Notes under the pieces: generated by a model | The model's input: only the letters and a program-made list of their open reading frames with translations | Databases searched by the model: none | What the model was told of the DNA's origin: nothing | Shown: positions 22,737-30,755 of the stretch, piece by piece | How the letters are laid out: each line of letters begins with the position of its first letter | Numbering within the stretch: position 1 is the first letter of the stretch | Position numbers and translations under genes: made by a program | Source of the DNA: Listeria monocytogenes ATCC 19117 | Lineage (GTDB): Bacteria > Bacillota > Bacilli > Lactobacillales > Listeriaceae | Assembly (NCBI RefSeq): GCF_000307025.1 | Contig: NC_018584.1 | Span: 1,736,001-1,800,000, forward strand | DNA: 64,000 nt | Direction: 5' to 3'

Positions 22737-23138
22737 CTATTCGTGATACCTTTTTAAGCGTTCTTCTAATGTACCAGCGTGTAATTCAAACAGATGATTA
22801 TCAAAATCATAAAAATAAATGGAACGTCCTTCACCTTGGACTCTGGGACGTTCTGGTTTCATTTCCACACCGAGAGCTTTAATCCGCTCAGTATATTCAT
22901 CCACTTCCTCGGATTGAATTTGGAAAGCAATATGATTGTAAGTTCGCTCTTGTAAAGAATCTCCTTCCATAATGCAAATCCACAAACCAGCTATTAGAAA
23001 AAATTTTTCTTTGGAAAGCGAAAATGTTTTGTCGCCACTAGAATAGATTTCTTCTGCATTAAAAATATTCTGTAAGAAAGCAGTTGTTTTATTCAAATCT
23101 TTCACAATTAAAGTGATATGGCTTAATCCTGAAATCAT
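22737..23138 (-). CDS. fosX: Fosfomycin epoxide hydrolase FosX
   Basis: A 133-residue vicinal-oxygen-chelate (glyoxalase-fold) enzyme. Metal ligands H7, H69 and E118 match the family, and E44 sits where FosX has the catalytic base that activates water. It opens the epoxide of fosfomycin with water, using Mn2+, giving intrinsic resistance. FosA and FosB use thiols instead and lack this glutamate. It lies 14 bases downstream of an rRNA methyltransferase gene and is cotranscribed with it. The neighbourhood is core genome, not mobile. Confidence 0.93.
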   Translation of the reverse strand: MISGLSHITLIVKDLNKTTAFLQNIFNAEEIYSSGDKTFSLSKEKFFLIAGLWICIMEGDSLQERTYNHIAFQIQSEEVDEYTERIKALGVEMKPERPRVQGEGRSIYFYDFDNHLFELHAGTLEERLKRYHE

Positions 23139-23152
23139 GTACCACCAGTCCT

Positions 23153-24532
23153 TTATTTATCTTTTAACTGCAAGAGTACTACAGTTTCCACGTGAGCTGT
23201 TTGCGGGAACATATCGACGGGTTGCATATAGCGAATGCGATATTTCTTCGCGAGTAAAGCTAAGTCACGTGCTAATGTGGATGGATTACAGGATACATAA
23301 ACAAGTTGTTTTGCTTCCACATCTAGTAATGATTTTATTAGGCCTTGGTCACAGCCGCTTCTTGGTGGGTCAACGATGACTGCGTCTGGGCGGAAACCTT
23401 CATTTACCCATTTTGGTAATACGTCTTCTGCTTTCCCAACTTCATAATAAACATTTTCGATGCCATTCTTCTCGGCGTTTCGTTTAGCGTCTTCAATGGA
23501 TTCTGGAATAATATCCATACCACGAACTTCTTTTACTTTTCCGGCAAAAGCTTGGCCGATTGTTCCAACACCGCAATAAGCATCTACTAGTGTTTCACTG
23601 CCTGTTAGTACGAGTGCTTTTTCGACTTCTTGATAAAGTCGCTCTGTTTGGAACGGGTTTAATTGGAAAAAGGCACGAGCAGATAGATCGAATTCTAGTT
23701 CCATTAATTTCTCTTCAATGCTTTCTTTCCCTGCTAAAAGGAACGTTTCGTCACCGAAAATAAGTGAGGATTTTGCTTGATTCACGTTTTGCATAATCGA
23801 AGTGACTTCCGGAAGAGCTGCTTCGATTTCTGCAAGCATTTCGCGTTTTTTAGGTAACTTTTTACTATTTGTAATGAAGACGAGCTGTGTTTCGCCGGTT
23901 TTCACGCCAGTACGAACGACGATAGTTCGGACGATACCACTGCCAGCTTTTTCATCATAAATTGGCACGCCGTATTTTTCTAGTAAGTCGCGAACAAAAT
24001 TCGTTACTTTGATGGTAACGGGTTGTTGGACGATACAATCTTCAATTGGAACAAGTTGGTGAGAATTGGCACCGAAAAGGCCTGTTTCGACTTGACCACT
24101 GCCTACCATTCTTGTTTGGAATTGGCTTTTATTACGGTAACGCCATGGGTCTTCCATTCCGATTGTTGGGCGGATTTTTAATTTGGTTGGATCGATTTTT
24201 GTATGTTTTTCGATTGATTGAATAACAATATCTCTTTTTAGTTCAAGTTGGGCGCTATAGGCCACATGTTGCAACTGGCAACCACCACACGCCTCGTAAA
24301 CTGGGCAAGGTGCGGTAACTCGGTTTGGAGATTTTTTACGAATTTTATTTAATTTTGCTTCGGTGAAACGATCGCGAACTTTGACCGCTTCGACAACTAC
24401 TTCTTCACCGGTAATTGCGCCAGGTACAAATACAACTGCTTTTTTAAAGTAGCCGATCCCTTCCCCGTTGATTCCCATGCGTCGAATAGTTAGCGGGAAT
24501 TTTTGTCCTTCTTCTACTGGATTTTGATTCAT
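23153..24532 (-). CDS. 23S rRNA (uracil-C5)-methyltransferase, RlmCD/TrmA family
   Basis: A 459-residue SAM-dependent RNA m5U methyltransferase. A TRAM domain (about 6-66) precedes the iron-sulfur cysteines C76, C82 and C85, with a fourth near 162. The Rossmann methyltransferase domain has [16 protein letters not shown] and [10 protein letters not shown], and the nucleophilic cysteine lies in [12 protein letters not shown]. In B. subtilis the similar YefA (RlmCD) methylates U747 and U1939 of 23S rRNA. A TrmA/RumA alternative cannot be excluded by sequence alone. It heads the operon with fosX and a hypothetical gene. Confidence 0.88.
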   Translation of the reverse strand: MNQNPVEEGQKFPLTIRRMGINGEGIGYFKKAVVFVPGAITGEEVVVEAVKVRDRFTEAKLNKIRKKSPNRVTAPCPVYEACGGCQLQHVAYSAQLELKRDIVIQSIEKHTKIDPTKLKIRPTIGMEDPWRYRNKSQFQTRMVGSGQVETGLFGANSHQLVPIEDCIVQQPVTIKVTNFVRDLLEKYGVPIYDEKAGSGIVRTIVVRTGVKTGETQLVFITNSKKLPKKREMLAEIEAALPEVTSIMQNVNQAKSSLIFGDETFLLAGKESIEEKLMELEFDLSARAFFQLNPFQTERLYQEVEKALVLTGSETLVDAYCGVGTIGQAFAGKVKEVRGMDIIPESIEDAKRNAEKNGIENVYYEVGKAEDVLPKWVNEGFRPDAVIVDPPRSGCDQGLIKSLLDVEAKQLVYVSCNPSTLARDLALLAKKYRIRYMQPVDMFPQTAHVETVVLLQLKDK

Positions 24533-24596
24533 TATTTTCCTCCATCATTCCAAGTCTTCATTAATACTAACAAAAAAACAGCAGCTTGTCAGTAGT

Positions 24597-24977
24597 TTAT
24601 GGCATGATTTCAAGACTTTCATCGACAAGGATGCTTTTTTCGACAGAACGAACCATCGAACAGTATTTCGGTGTTAATTTTAATGCTTTTTCAAGTGCTT
24701 TTGGATCCAAGGCAGCACCGGTTATTTTAAAATGAAGATGTATCGCGCTTATACGATTTTCTTCTTCTGGGATGCGTTCCATTGTGGCGTCTACCCATAA
24801 GTCGGTAAAGTTTACTCGTTTTTTCTTTAAAATGTTCCGAAAAACAATGGCGCTACAACTGGCAATAGACATTAACATCAAATCCGCTGGTGAATATTCG
24901 GTCAGTTTGTCATCGATTAAAAAACTTCCTGTGTCAAACCCATTTTCGGTATAAACTAGCTTTAATGGTTTTGTCAT
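24597..24977 (-). CDS. OsmC/YhfA-family protein
   Basis: A 126-residue OsmC-fold protein with the two characteristic cysteines C41 (SIASCSAIV) and C106 (TPKYCSMVRS). OsmC and Ohr proteins reduce organic hydroperoxides. YhfA-type members like this one are less well characterised. An SD-like GAGGGA lies before the ATG. It is monocistronic or upstream of rlmCD, with 64 bases between and no convincing terminator. Confidence 0.82.
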   Translation of the reverse strand: MTKPLKLVYTENGFDTGSFLIDDKLTEYSPADLMLMSIASCSAIVFRNILKKKRVNFTDLWVDATMERIPEEENRISAIHLHFKITGAALDPKALEKALKLTPKYCSMVRSVEKSILVDESLEIMP

Positions 24978-25083
24978 GGTTATCCCTCATTTCTTCTCTT
25001 TTATCGTACAAAAAATCTCCTTATTAAGCAAATTAGTAGTATAATGAACAGATAGTCGACCAAAAAAGGAGGCTACTCATGTT

Positions 25084-25728
25084 ATGGAAGGAGTAGGAAA
25101 TAAAGTGATTGTTTTAGCAGGAATGATTGGTGCTGGGAAAAGTAGCTATACAGAGCTAATCGCAAATGAACTCGGAACTAAGGCATTTTATGAAAGCATT
25201 AAGGATAACCGCATCCTTGAAATGTTTTATGAAGACCCAAAAAGATGGGCTTTTGCCTTACAAATATATTTTTTAAATACCCGCTTTCGTAGTATTAAAG
25301 CTGCGTTAACGGATCAAAATAATGTGCTTGATCGGAGCATATACGAGGACGCGCTTTTTACGCAAATTAATTTTGAAGAAGGTAACATTTCGGAGCCTGA
25401 GATGGATACATACCTTGATTTACTCGACAATATGATGGAAGAACTTGCTTATATGCCGAAAAAAGCGCCTGATTTGTTGATTTATTTGCGAGGAAGTTTA
25501 GACACTGTATTGAGCCGAATTGCTCTCCGTGGTCGTCCTTATGAACAAACCTTTGATAATCCAGGTTTACTTGACTATTACAAGCATCTGCATAGTCGTT
25601 ATGACAGCTGGTTTGAGTCTTATGATAAGAGTGAAACCCTTGTTATTAATATCGACGAAATAGATATTAATCAACCAAATGACGCAGATTATGTCATGCA
25701 ACTTATTCATGAAAAATTAAAACGCTAA
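25084..25728 (+). CDS. Deoxynucleoside kinase (dGK/dAK type)
   Basis: A 214-residue kinase that phosphorylates purine deoxynucleosides for salvage. The P-loop is GMIGAGKSS (about 14-22), DRSIYEDALF carries the catalytic DRS motif, and the LID arginines lie in SRIALRGRPYE. The start is uncertain: the ATG at 25084 is 11 bases after AAGGAGG, while a GTG seven codons later would also suit. A five-codon ORF starts at 25079, overlapping the start. The gene ends inside its own terminator stem. Confidence 0.85.
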   Translation: MEGVGNKVIVLAGMIGAGKSSYTELIANELGTKAFYESIKDNRILEMFYEDPKRWAFALQIYFLNTRFRSIKAALTDQNNVLDRSIYEDALFTQINFEEGNISEPEMDTYLDLLDNMMEELAYMPKKAPDLLIYLRGSLDTVLSRIALRGRPYEQTFDNPGLLDYYKHLHSRYDSWFESYDKSETLVINIDEIDINQPNDADYVMQLIHEKLKR

Positions 25729-25759
25729 AACAGGCTTTTTGCTGTTTTAGCGTTTTTTT
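25719..25759. terminator. Bidirectional terminator
   Basis: A perfect 13-bp stem (AACGCTAAAACAG 25721-25733, CTGTTTTAGCGTT 25742-25754) has T-runs on both strands. The stop codon of the deoxynucleoside kinase lies in the left arm. The YihY-family gene converges on it. Confidence 0.92.
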
Positions 25760-26627
25760 AATTGATTTCGCCTAATTCTTTTTTCTTTTTCCGAATCGCC
25801 AGTGTAGCGTTAAGCTCCCCGCCAATCATCAAAATAATGCCGGTCAAATAAAACCATAACATTAAAATAATAATTACACCGATACTGCCATATGTTGCTG
25901 AATAGTTGCCGAAATTATTTACGTAATACGCAAAACCTAGCGAAGCAACTGTCCAACCGATTGTTGAAAAAAGCGCTCCAGGTAGAACACTAATCAACGT
26001 ACTGCGCCGGTTTGGTGCGACCCAATATAAAAAGGTAAATACGACAAAAATAACGATGAGTGTAACGGTCCAACGAAGATTATTCCAAAAGCTAAGAAAG
26101 TCTTCCGAGAAATTCAAATGATTAATTAAAAACATCCCTATTTGTTGTCCAAATACAAGTAATAGCAAGGTTGCCCCTACTGTCGCAAGCATTGCGAGTG
26201 TGAAAAACATCGATAATAATCGTTGCACGACGTAGTTTCGCTTATTGGTTACGCCATACGCTTTATTGAGCGATTTCATGACCGCATTCATGCCATTCGA
26301 GGCCGACCATAAAGTCGCGATAATCCCGATAGAAAGTAATCCGCCATTTTTCTGCGTTAGTAAGTTATTTAAATTTTCTTCTAAAAAGTCCATAATCTGG
26401 TCTGGCGCGAATTCTTTAATCATATTAAAAACGGAATCTTTATCAATATGAAGATAGGCAAGTAATGTTGCCGCGATTAAGAGCATTGGAAAAATCGAAA
26501 ACAGCATATAATAAGCTAACTGTGCTGCATTTCCTGAAACATCATTTCGACCTACTCTCGCACTTACTGTTTGGCCAATTTGAACAATCCCGTTTTTCTT
26601 TGTATATTTAACTACTTTTTTCCACAC
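25758..26627 (-). CDS. YihY/UPF0761 family membrane protein
   Basis: A 289-residue inner membrane protein with six hydrophobic segments. It carries the family features AAQLAYYMLFSIFPMLL near the N-terminus and APNRR followed by PGALFSTIGWTVAS and YGSIGVIIILMLWFYLTGIILMIGGELNA. The family was once called RNase BN, which is a misannotation. Its true function is unknown. The start is GTG, with GGGGG eight bases upstream. It is divergent from the DUF1128 gene. Confidence 0.85.
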   Translation of the reverse strand: MWKKVVKYTKKNGIVQIGQTVSARVGRNDVSGNAAQLAYYMLFSIFPMLLIAATLLAYLHIDKDSVFNMIKEFAPDQIMDFLEENLNNLLTQKNGGLLSIGIIATLWSASNGMNAVMKSLNKAYGVTNKRNYVVQRLLSMFFTLAMLATVGATLLLLVFGQQIGMFLINHLNFSEDFLSFWNNLRWTVTLIVIFVVFTFLYWVAPNRRSTLISVLPGALFSTIGWTVASLGFAYYVNNFGNYSATYGSIGVIIILMLWFYLTGIILMIGGELNATLAIRKKKKELGEIN

Positions 26628-26716
26628 TGATAAGGCCCCCTGTTCTAGTCATTCGTCTGGAAGTTTTTCTTCTACTATGGTAAAATTTTGTCTATTAGCT
26701 TGAAAGGAGCAAAAAG

Positions 26717-26938
26717 ATGAATCTTGAAACCCCTTCACAGGAAAACTTGAATTTTATGTTAACCGAAATTACAACGAAACTAAAAATGGTGAATGTTGGT
26801 GTTTTTGAAAATCTGGAGCTTGACTCTGTTGATTATAACGCACTTATCGATATTTATCAGCTAATTAAACGTAAATCCAATTTCAGCCCGCGTGAGATGC
26901 AATTATTTGCAGAAGAATTACGCCGGATTCGCAAATAA
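26717..26938 (+). CDS. DUF1128 family protein
   Basis: A 73-residue soluble, helix-rich protein matching the DUF1128 (YfkK) family of Bacillales; the C-terminal FSPREMQLFAEELRRIRK is typical. No function is known. AAAGGAG precedes the ATG. A TAAAAT box about 30 bases upstream may be its -10. Confidence 0.78.
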   Translation: MNLETPSQENLNFMLTEITTKLKMVNVGVFENLELDSVDYNALIDIYQLIKRKSNFSPREMQLFAEELRRIRK

Positions 26939-26972
26939 AACAAATTCCAGCCACTTTTTAGTGGTTTTTTGT
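26939..26972. terminator. Weak terminator between DUF1128 and aac(3)-like genes
   Basis: A short stem CCACT..AGTGG with TTTTTT follows the DUF1128 stop codon and lies just before the convergent stop codon of the aac(3)-like gene. It is short, so efficiency is uncertain. Confidence 0.5.
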
Positions 26973-27764
26973 TTGGAAATAATCGGTACCAAAATCCACT
27001 AAATCACGCATATCATAAATTTTCGTCGGCGCTCCGATAATCGTCGTTGGGTGAAAGTCACGTTCTTTCTCATAAGCGCGACCTAACGCGATAAACACTT
27101 CACTATTATAATCAATTTCCTGATACTTCTCCCAAATGATTTCGCCATTTTTTAGAAAAGCTGCCTGGTTTTCGATGAGCGGAAATACATTGGAGCGTTC
27201 TTCCGCTAAATGAAGCGATGTATTGTTATTATTATCTACCCCGAACAAGATAATTTTCGCATCAAGTTGATACATTTTCCCTAGCGGCGATTCATCTCCC
27301 ATGCTTTTCGCAAGTGGCTGGTTGGCAAGAATTTGTTTTTTATCTTTTCCCCAAGCACAAAACGAATGGTATGGATGAAAACTTCGTTCAACATCTGGCA
27401 TAGTACGAAATGTTTCGGCAATGACACCCATTCCACGAGTTGGTGTTACAAGCGGATCAAATGGCGGTGTTTCTCTGCGAATTATTTTCCACCAACTTTC
27501 AGGAACTGGCGGATTTTCCCACTTTGCAGGATCACTTAATTGACCTGTTTGAGCCGGCATTACTATATTGCCTGATTCACCAACCAGTTCTTGCAATGCC
27601 AAAATAACGGTAACTGGACCACCGCAAATCCAGTGTGCTTTTGACATGGAGGCATGAAAAATAATCGTATCTCCCTTTTTAATACCCGATTCTTGTAGGT
27701 CCGACACGATTTTTTGTTTTGTTGCTGGCTTTTTTGTTCGCCAGATAGCCATTTTTTCTCCCAT
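26958..27764 (-). CDS. Aminoglycoside N(3)-acetyltransferase family protein (YokD-like)
   Basis: A 268-residue AAC(3)-fold acetyltransferase, similar along its length to B. subtilis YokD. Family elements are KKGDTIIFHASMSK, GNIVMPAQTGQLSDP, TPTRGMGVIAETFR, HPYHSFCAWG and the SPLGKMY loop that binds CoA. Its natural substrate is unknown and aminoglycoside resistance should not be assumed. Two starts are possible: the GTG/ATG region at 27764, or the ATG at 27752 (MAIWRTKK) with GGGAG six bases before. It lies downstream of map on the same strand, separated by a complex hairpin region. Confidence 0.8.
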   Translation of the reverse strand: MGEKMAIWRTKKPATKQKIVSDLQESGIKKGDTIIFHASMSKAHWICGGPVTVILALQELVGESGNIVMPAQTGQLSDPAKWENPPVPESWWKIIRRETPPFDPLVTPTRGMGVIAETFRTMPDVERSFHPYHSFCAWGKDKKQILANQPLAKSMGDESPLGKMYQLDAKIILFGVDNNNNTSLHLAEERSNVFPLIENQAAFLKNGEIIWEKYQEIDYNSEVFIALGRAYEKERDFHPTTIIGAPTKIYDMRDLVDFGTDYFQTKNH

Positions 27765-27789
27765 TGTATGTCACCGCCTCTAAAAATAA

Positions 27790-27878
27790 AGCCAGATGCC
27801 TAGAAAAAAACGGCAAACTAAAAGCAGCTGTGTGAAACTTGTGCTTTTACTTGCATTCTGTTCTAAATGCATCTGGCT
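27790..27878 (-). repeat. Nested inverted repeats between map and the aac(3)-like gene
   Basis: The outer arms AGCCAGATGC (27790-27799) and GCATCTGGCT (27869-27878) are perfect 10-bp complements. Inside, TAAAAGCA (27819-27826) pairs with TGCTTTTA (27842-27849). On the minus strand a run of seven T follows the inner hairpin and TTTATTTTT follows the outer one. It is therefore either a map terminator with two alternative forms or a small RNA or attenuator region. Confidence 0.6.
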
Positions 27879-27889
27879 AAATAGTTTAA

Positions 27890-28648
27890 TTAATCGTTTT
27901 CGCCTTGATACGTTAAAATTTCTGGACCATCTTTTGTGATTGCAAAAGTATGTTCATATTGCGCAGACAAAGAGCCATCAACAGTTCTAGCAGTCCAGCC
28001 ATTATCGTCCATTTTGGCTTTCCAAGCACCCATATTGACCATTGGTTCCACTGTAATTACCATGCCTTCTTTCAAGCGAGGTCCTTTGCCAGCTGTACCG
28101 TAATGAGGGATATCTGGTTTTTCATGTAAAGTTGGTCCAACGCCGTGACCAATAAACTCACGTACAACAGCAAGATTTTCAGATTCTACGTATGTTTGAA
28201 TAGCATGACCAATATCGCCAACTCGTGCGCCAACTTGTGCTTGTTCAATCCCTAAATAAAGTGCTTTATGCGTTACATCCATTAAATGTTTCACATCATC
28301 TGGCACTTCACCTACGGCATAAGTCCAAGCAGAATCAGCAAGTGCACCGCGATAATTCACGACCATATCTACTGTAATAATATCGCCTTGGTTAAGCTTT
28401 TGTTTGCGCGGGAAGCCATGACAAATTTCGTCATTAATACTTGCACAAATAGCATATTCATAACCTTCAAAGCCTTTTTGCTCTGGAGTCGCGCCATTTT
28501 TACGTAAAAATTCTTCTGTAAATACTTCTAAATCCCAGCTAGTAATACCTGGTTTAATAATTTTTTTAAGTTCTTTATGCGTATCGGCAAGGATTTTCCC
28601 TGCTGCTTTCATCTCATCGATTTCGCGTCTTGATTTGAGTGTGATCAT
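27890..28648 (-). CDS. map: Methionine aminopeptidase, type I
   Basis: A 252-residue enzyme removing the initiator methionine from nascent proteins. The five metal ligands D94, D105, H168, E201 and E232 and the substrate-site H77 are all in place. The ATG at 28648 (MITLKSRREI) follows GGAGGGAA; a start nine codons further upstream has no ribosome site. It is isolated from the ribosomal-protein cluster map, so it is probably a second map gene. It is divergent from flavodoxin, with a TATAAT at 28684-28689 on the minus strand. Confidence 0.92.
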   Translation of the reverse strand: MITLKSRREIDEMKAAGKILADTHKELKKIIKPGITSWDLEVFTEEFLRKNGATPEQKGFEGYEYAICASINDEICHGFPRKQKLNQGDIITVDMVVNYRGALADSAWTYAVGEVPDDVKHLMDVTHKALYLGIEQAQVGARVGDIGHAIQTYVESENLAVVREFIGHGVGPTLHEKPDIPHYGTAGKGPRLKEGMVITVEPMVNMGAWKAKMDDNGWTARTVDGSLSAQYEHTFAITKDGPEILTYQGEND

Positions 28649-28729
28649 CTTTTCATTCCCTCCTAAAATTTCCACTATTTACTATTATAGCTCGAAACCC
28701 CTTATAAATAAAGTAATCTGGAAAAAAGG

Positions 28730-28757
28730 TTGCAGTTTTTCTGAAGACATTTATAAT
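28730..28757 (+). promoter_or_regulatory. Flavodoxin promoter
   Basis: TTGCAG (28730-28735), a 16-base spacer and TATAAT (28752-28757) on the plus strand. The leader to the flavodoxin ATG is about 70 bases. Confidence 0.7.
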
Positions 28758-28835
28758 AGAATGTATCAGTTAAAAAATGGTGGGCTGGTTTGTGCCATTT
28801 TAAACAATAAAAAATTCAGAAAATGGTGATGCAAA

Positions 28836-29282
28836 ATGACAAAAGTGATGATCGTTTATGCCAGCATGACTGGTAATACACAAGAAATTGCCGACATTTT
28901 AGGTGAAGAATTAGAAAAATACGATATCGAAGTAGAAATTGAAGAATGTATTTCAGTTGATCCTGAAGATTTACTAGAATATGATGGCGCTCTAATCGGT
29001 GGTTATACATACGATGATGGCCAGCTTCCTGATGAGTTCGTTGATTTTTATGAAGATATGGCGGACGTTGATTTTAGCGGCAAAGTTTGTGCTTCTTTCG
29101 GTTCCGGCGATACTTTTTATGATGAATACTGTTTAACAGTTGATTTAATTGAAACTCGTCTAAAAGAGCAAGGTGCGACCGTTCCTGTTGCTGGGCTTAA
29201 AGTAGACCTTGATCCAGATGAAGAAGATGTTGTTCGCGCAGAAAGTTACGCAAAAACATTTGTGGATGTATTAAAAGGATAA
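28836..29282 (+). CDS. Flavodoxin
   Basis: A 148-residue, very acidic short-chain electron carrier. The FMN phosphate loop SMTGNTQE lies at about 10-17, and the ring-binding loops are GGYTYDDGQLP and GSGDTFYDEYC. It shuttles electrons to reductive enzymes when ferredoxin is limiting. In Listeria a flavodoxin was found to be involved in growth and electron supply, but its partner here is not indicated by context. The ribosome site is weak (GGTGAT). It is monocistronic with a strong terminator. Confidence 0.92.
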   Translation: MTKVMIVYASMTGNTQEIADILGEELEKYDIEVEIEECISVDPEDLLEYDGALIGGYTYDDGQLPDEFVDFYEDMADVDFSGKVCASFGSGDTFYDEYCLTVDLIETRLKEQGATVPVAGLKVDLDPDEEDVVRAESYAKTFVDVLKG

Positions 29283-29285
29283 TTC

Positions 29286-29320
29286 GAAAGCAAGTCCTCT
29301 TTTTCGGACTTGCTTTTTTA
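29286..29320 (+). terminator. Terminator of the flavodoxin gene
   Basis: A perfect 10-bp stem (AAGCAAGTCC 29288-29297, GGACTTGCTT 29306-29315) with T-run. Confidence 0.9.
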
Positions 29321-29355
29321 TTTATTTAAAAATAGCGAAAACAGTAGCGTAGTGG

Positions 29356-29384
29356 TTGCTTTACCTCATTAATTGAGATACAAT
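29356..29384 (+). promoter_or_regulatory. Promoter of the M29 aminopeptidase gene
   Basis: TTGCTT (29356-29361), a 17-base spacer and TACAAT (29379-29384) lie about 35 bases before the start codon. Confidence 0.65.
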
Positions 29385-29419
29385 TCTCGTATTGAATAAA
29401 AAGATTGGAGTGATTAATT

Positions 29420-30652
29420 ATGACAGTATTTAGTGAAAAGTTAGAAAAGTATGCAGAATTGATTGTAAAAGTTGGGGTAAATGTCCAACCTGAACAGAAA
29501 GTGGTAATTATGGCTCCAGTTGACGCGGCTCCACTTGTTCGCCTTATTTCCAAATATGCTTTTGAAGTTGGTGCAGAGGATGTCATTATGGATTGGCGCG
29601 ATGAAGAATTAGGCGCATTACGTTACAAAAATGCTCCACTACGCGTTTTTGAAAGTGCTCCGGTTCACCGTGTTGCAGAAAAAACAGAACTTGCCAAAGA
29701 AGGCGCTTGTTTTATCTCCATCACTTCCGAAGATCCGGATTTACTAAACGGAGTGGATAGCAACAAAATTGCGACATTCCAGAAAACAATGGGTGGTGCA
29801 ATGAGCGAGTTTCGCGAGTTAATGCAAGCAAATGTTGTAAGTTGGACAGTTGTTGCAGCAGCTTCACAAGGATGGGCAGCAAAAGTATTCCCAGATTTAA
29901 CTCCAGCAGAACAAATGGAAACACTTTGGGAAGCTATTTTTGAAACAACTCGTATCAATACAGAAAACCCGGTAGAAACTTGGAAAAATCACGATCAAAC
30001 ACTTGCTGCAAAAGCAGAAAGTTTAAATGAAAAACAATTTACTTCTTTACATTATACGGCTCCTGGAACAGACCTTACAATTGGTCTTCCAAAAAACCAT
30101 CTTTGGGTTGGCGCTGGCAGTAAGAATAAAAAAGGACATGAATTTATGGCCAATATGCCAACAGAAGAAGTATTCTGTTGTGCGGATAAACTAAAAGTGG
30201 AAGGTTATGTTTCTAGTACGAAACCACTTAGTTATGCAGGAAATATTATCGATGACTTCAAAATCACTTTCGAAAAAGGTCGTATTGTAGGTGTAGAAGC
30301 AGCATCCGGCGAAGAAATTTTGAAAGATTTAATCGCGACTGATGAAGGCTCCCACTATTTAGGTGAAGTGGCGCTAGTTCCAGACCCTTCCCCTATTTCC
30401 CAATCCGGCATTTTATTCTACAATACACTATTTGATGAGAATGCTTCTAACCACTTAGCAATTGGTAGTGCGTATGCATTTAATGTTAAAGGTGGCGAAG
30501 AAATGTCTCGTGAAGAGTTAGAAGCAGCTGGTGTGAACAATAGTTTAACACACGTTGATTTCATGATTGGTTCTTCTGAAATGGACATTGATGGTGTAAC
30601 CGAATCTGGTGAAGTTGTTCCTGTTTTCCGTAAAGGCGACTGGGCGTTCTAA
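29420..30652 (+). CDS. Leucyl aminopeptidase, M29 family (AmpS/PepS-like)
   Basis: A 410-residue metallo-aminopeptidase of the thermophilic M29 family. Metal-site segments include EGSHYLGEVALV and the later NHLAIGSAYAFNVKGG with HVDFMIGS near the C-terminus. It releases N-terminal residues from peptides in the cytoplasm. TTGGAG precedes the ATG. It is monocistronic. Confidence 0.9.
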   Translation: MTVFSEKLEKYAELIVKVGVNVQPEQKVVIMAPVDAAPLVRLISKYAFEVGAEDVIMDWRDEELGALRYKNAPLRVFESAPVHRVAEKTELAKEGACFISITSEDPDLLNGVDSNKIATFQKTMGGAMSEFRELMQANVVSWTVVAAASQGWAAKVFPDLTPAEQMETLWEAIFETTRINTENPVETWKNHDQTLAAKAESLNEKQFTSLHYTAPGTDLTIGLPKNHLWVGAGSKNKKGHEFMANMPTEEVFCCADKLKVEGYVSSTKPLSYAGNIIDDFKITFEKGRIVGVEAASGEEILKDLIATDEGSHYLGEVALVPDPSPISQSGILFYNTLFDENASNHLAIGSAYAFNVKGGEEMSREELEAAGVNNSLTHVDFMIGSSEMDIDGVTESGEVVPVFRKGDWAF

Positions 30653-30679
30653 TCCTTTTTTAAAACTTATGCCTTTTGC

Positions 30680-30720
30680 GTAAAACCCTTGTAGCTTTTG
30701 GCTTTCAAGGGTTTTCGTTT
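30680..30720 (+). terminator. Terminator of the M29 aminopeptidase gene
   Basis: A perfect 10-bp stem AAAACCCTTG (30682-30691) with CAAGGGTTTT (30706-30715), loop of 14. Confidence 0.85.
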
Positions 30721-30755
30721 GTTTATTTTTTACAAAAGAGAGCGAGGTGCATTGG

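Noticed and set aside
25758-26627. Ribonuclease BN annotation
   Set aside because: UPF0761/YihY membrane proteins were misnamed; no nuclease motif is present.
26958-27764. Calling the AAC(3)-family gene an aminoglycoside resistance gene
   Set aside because: YokD-type members are chromosomal with unknown substrates; sequence alone does not show resistance.
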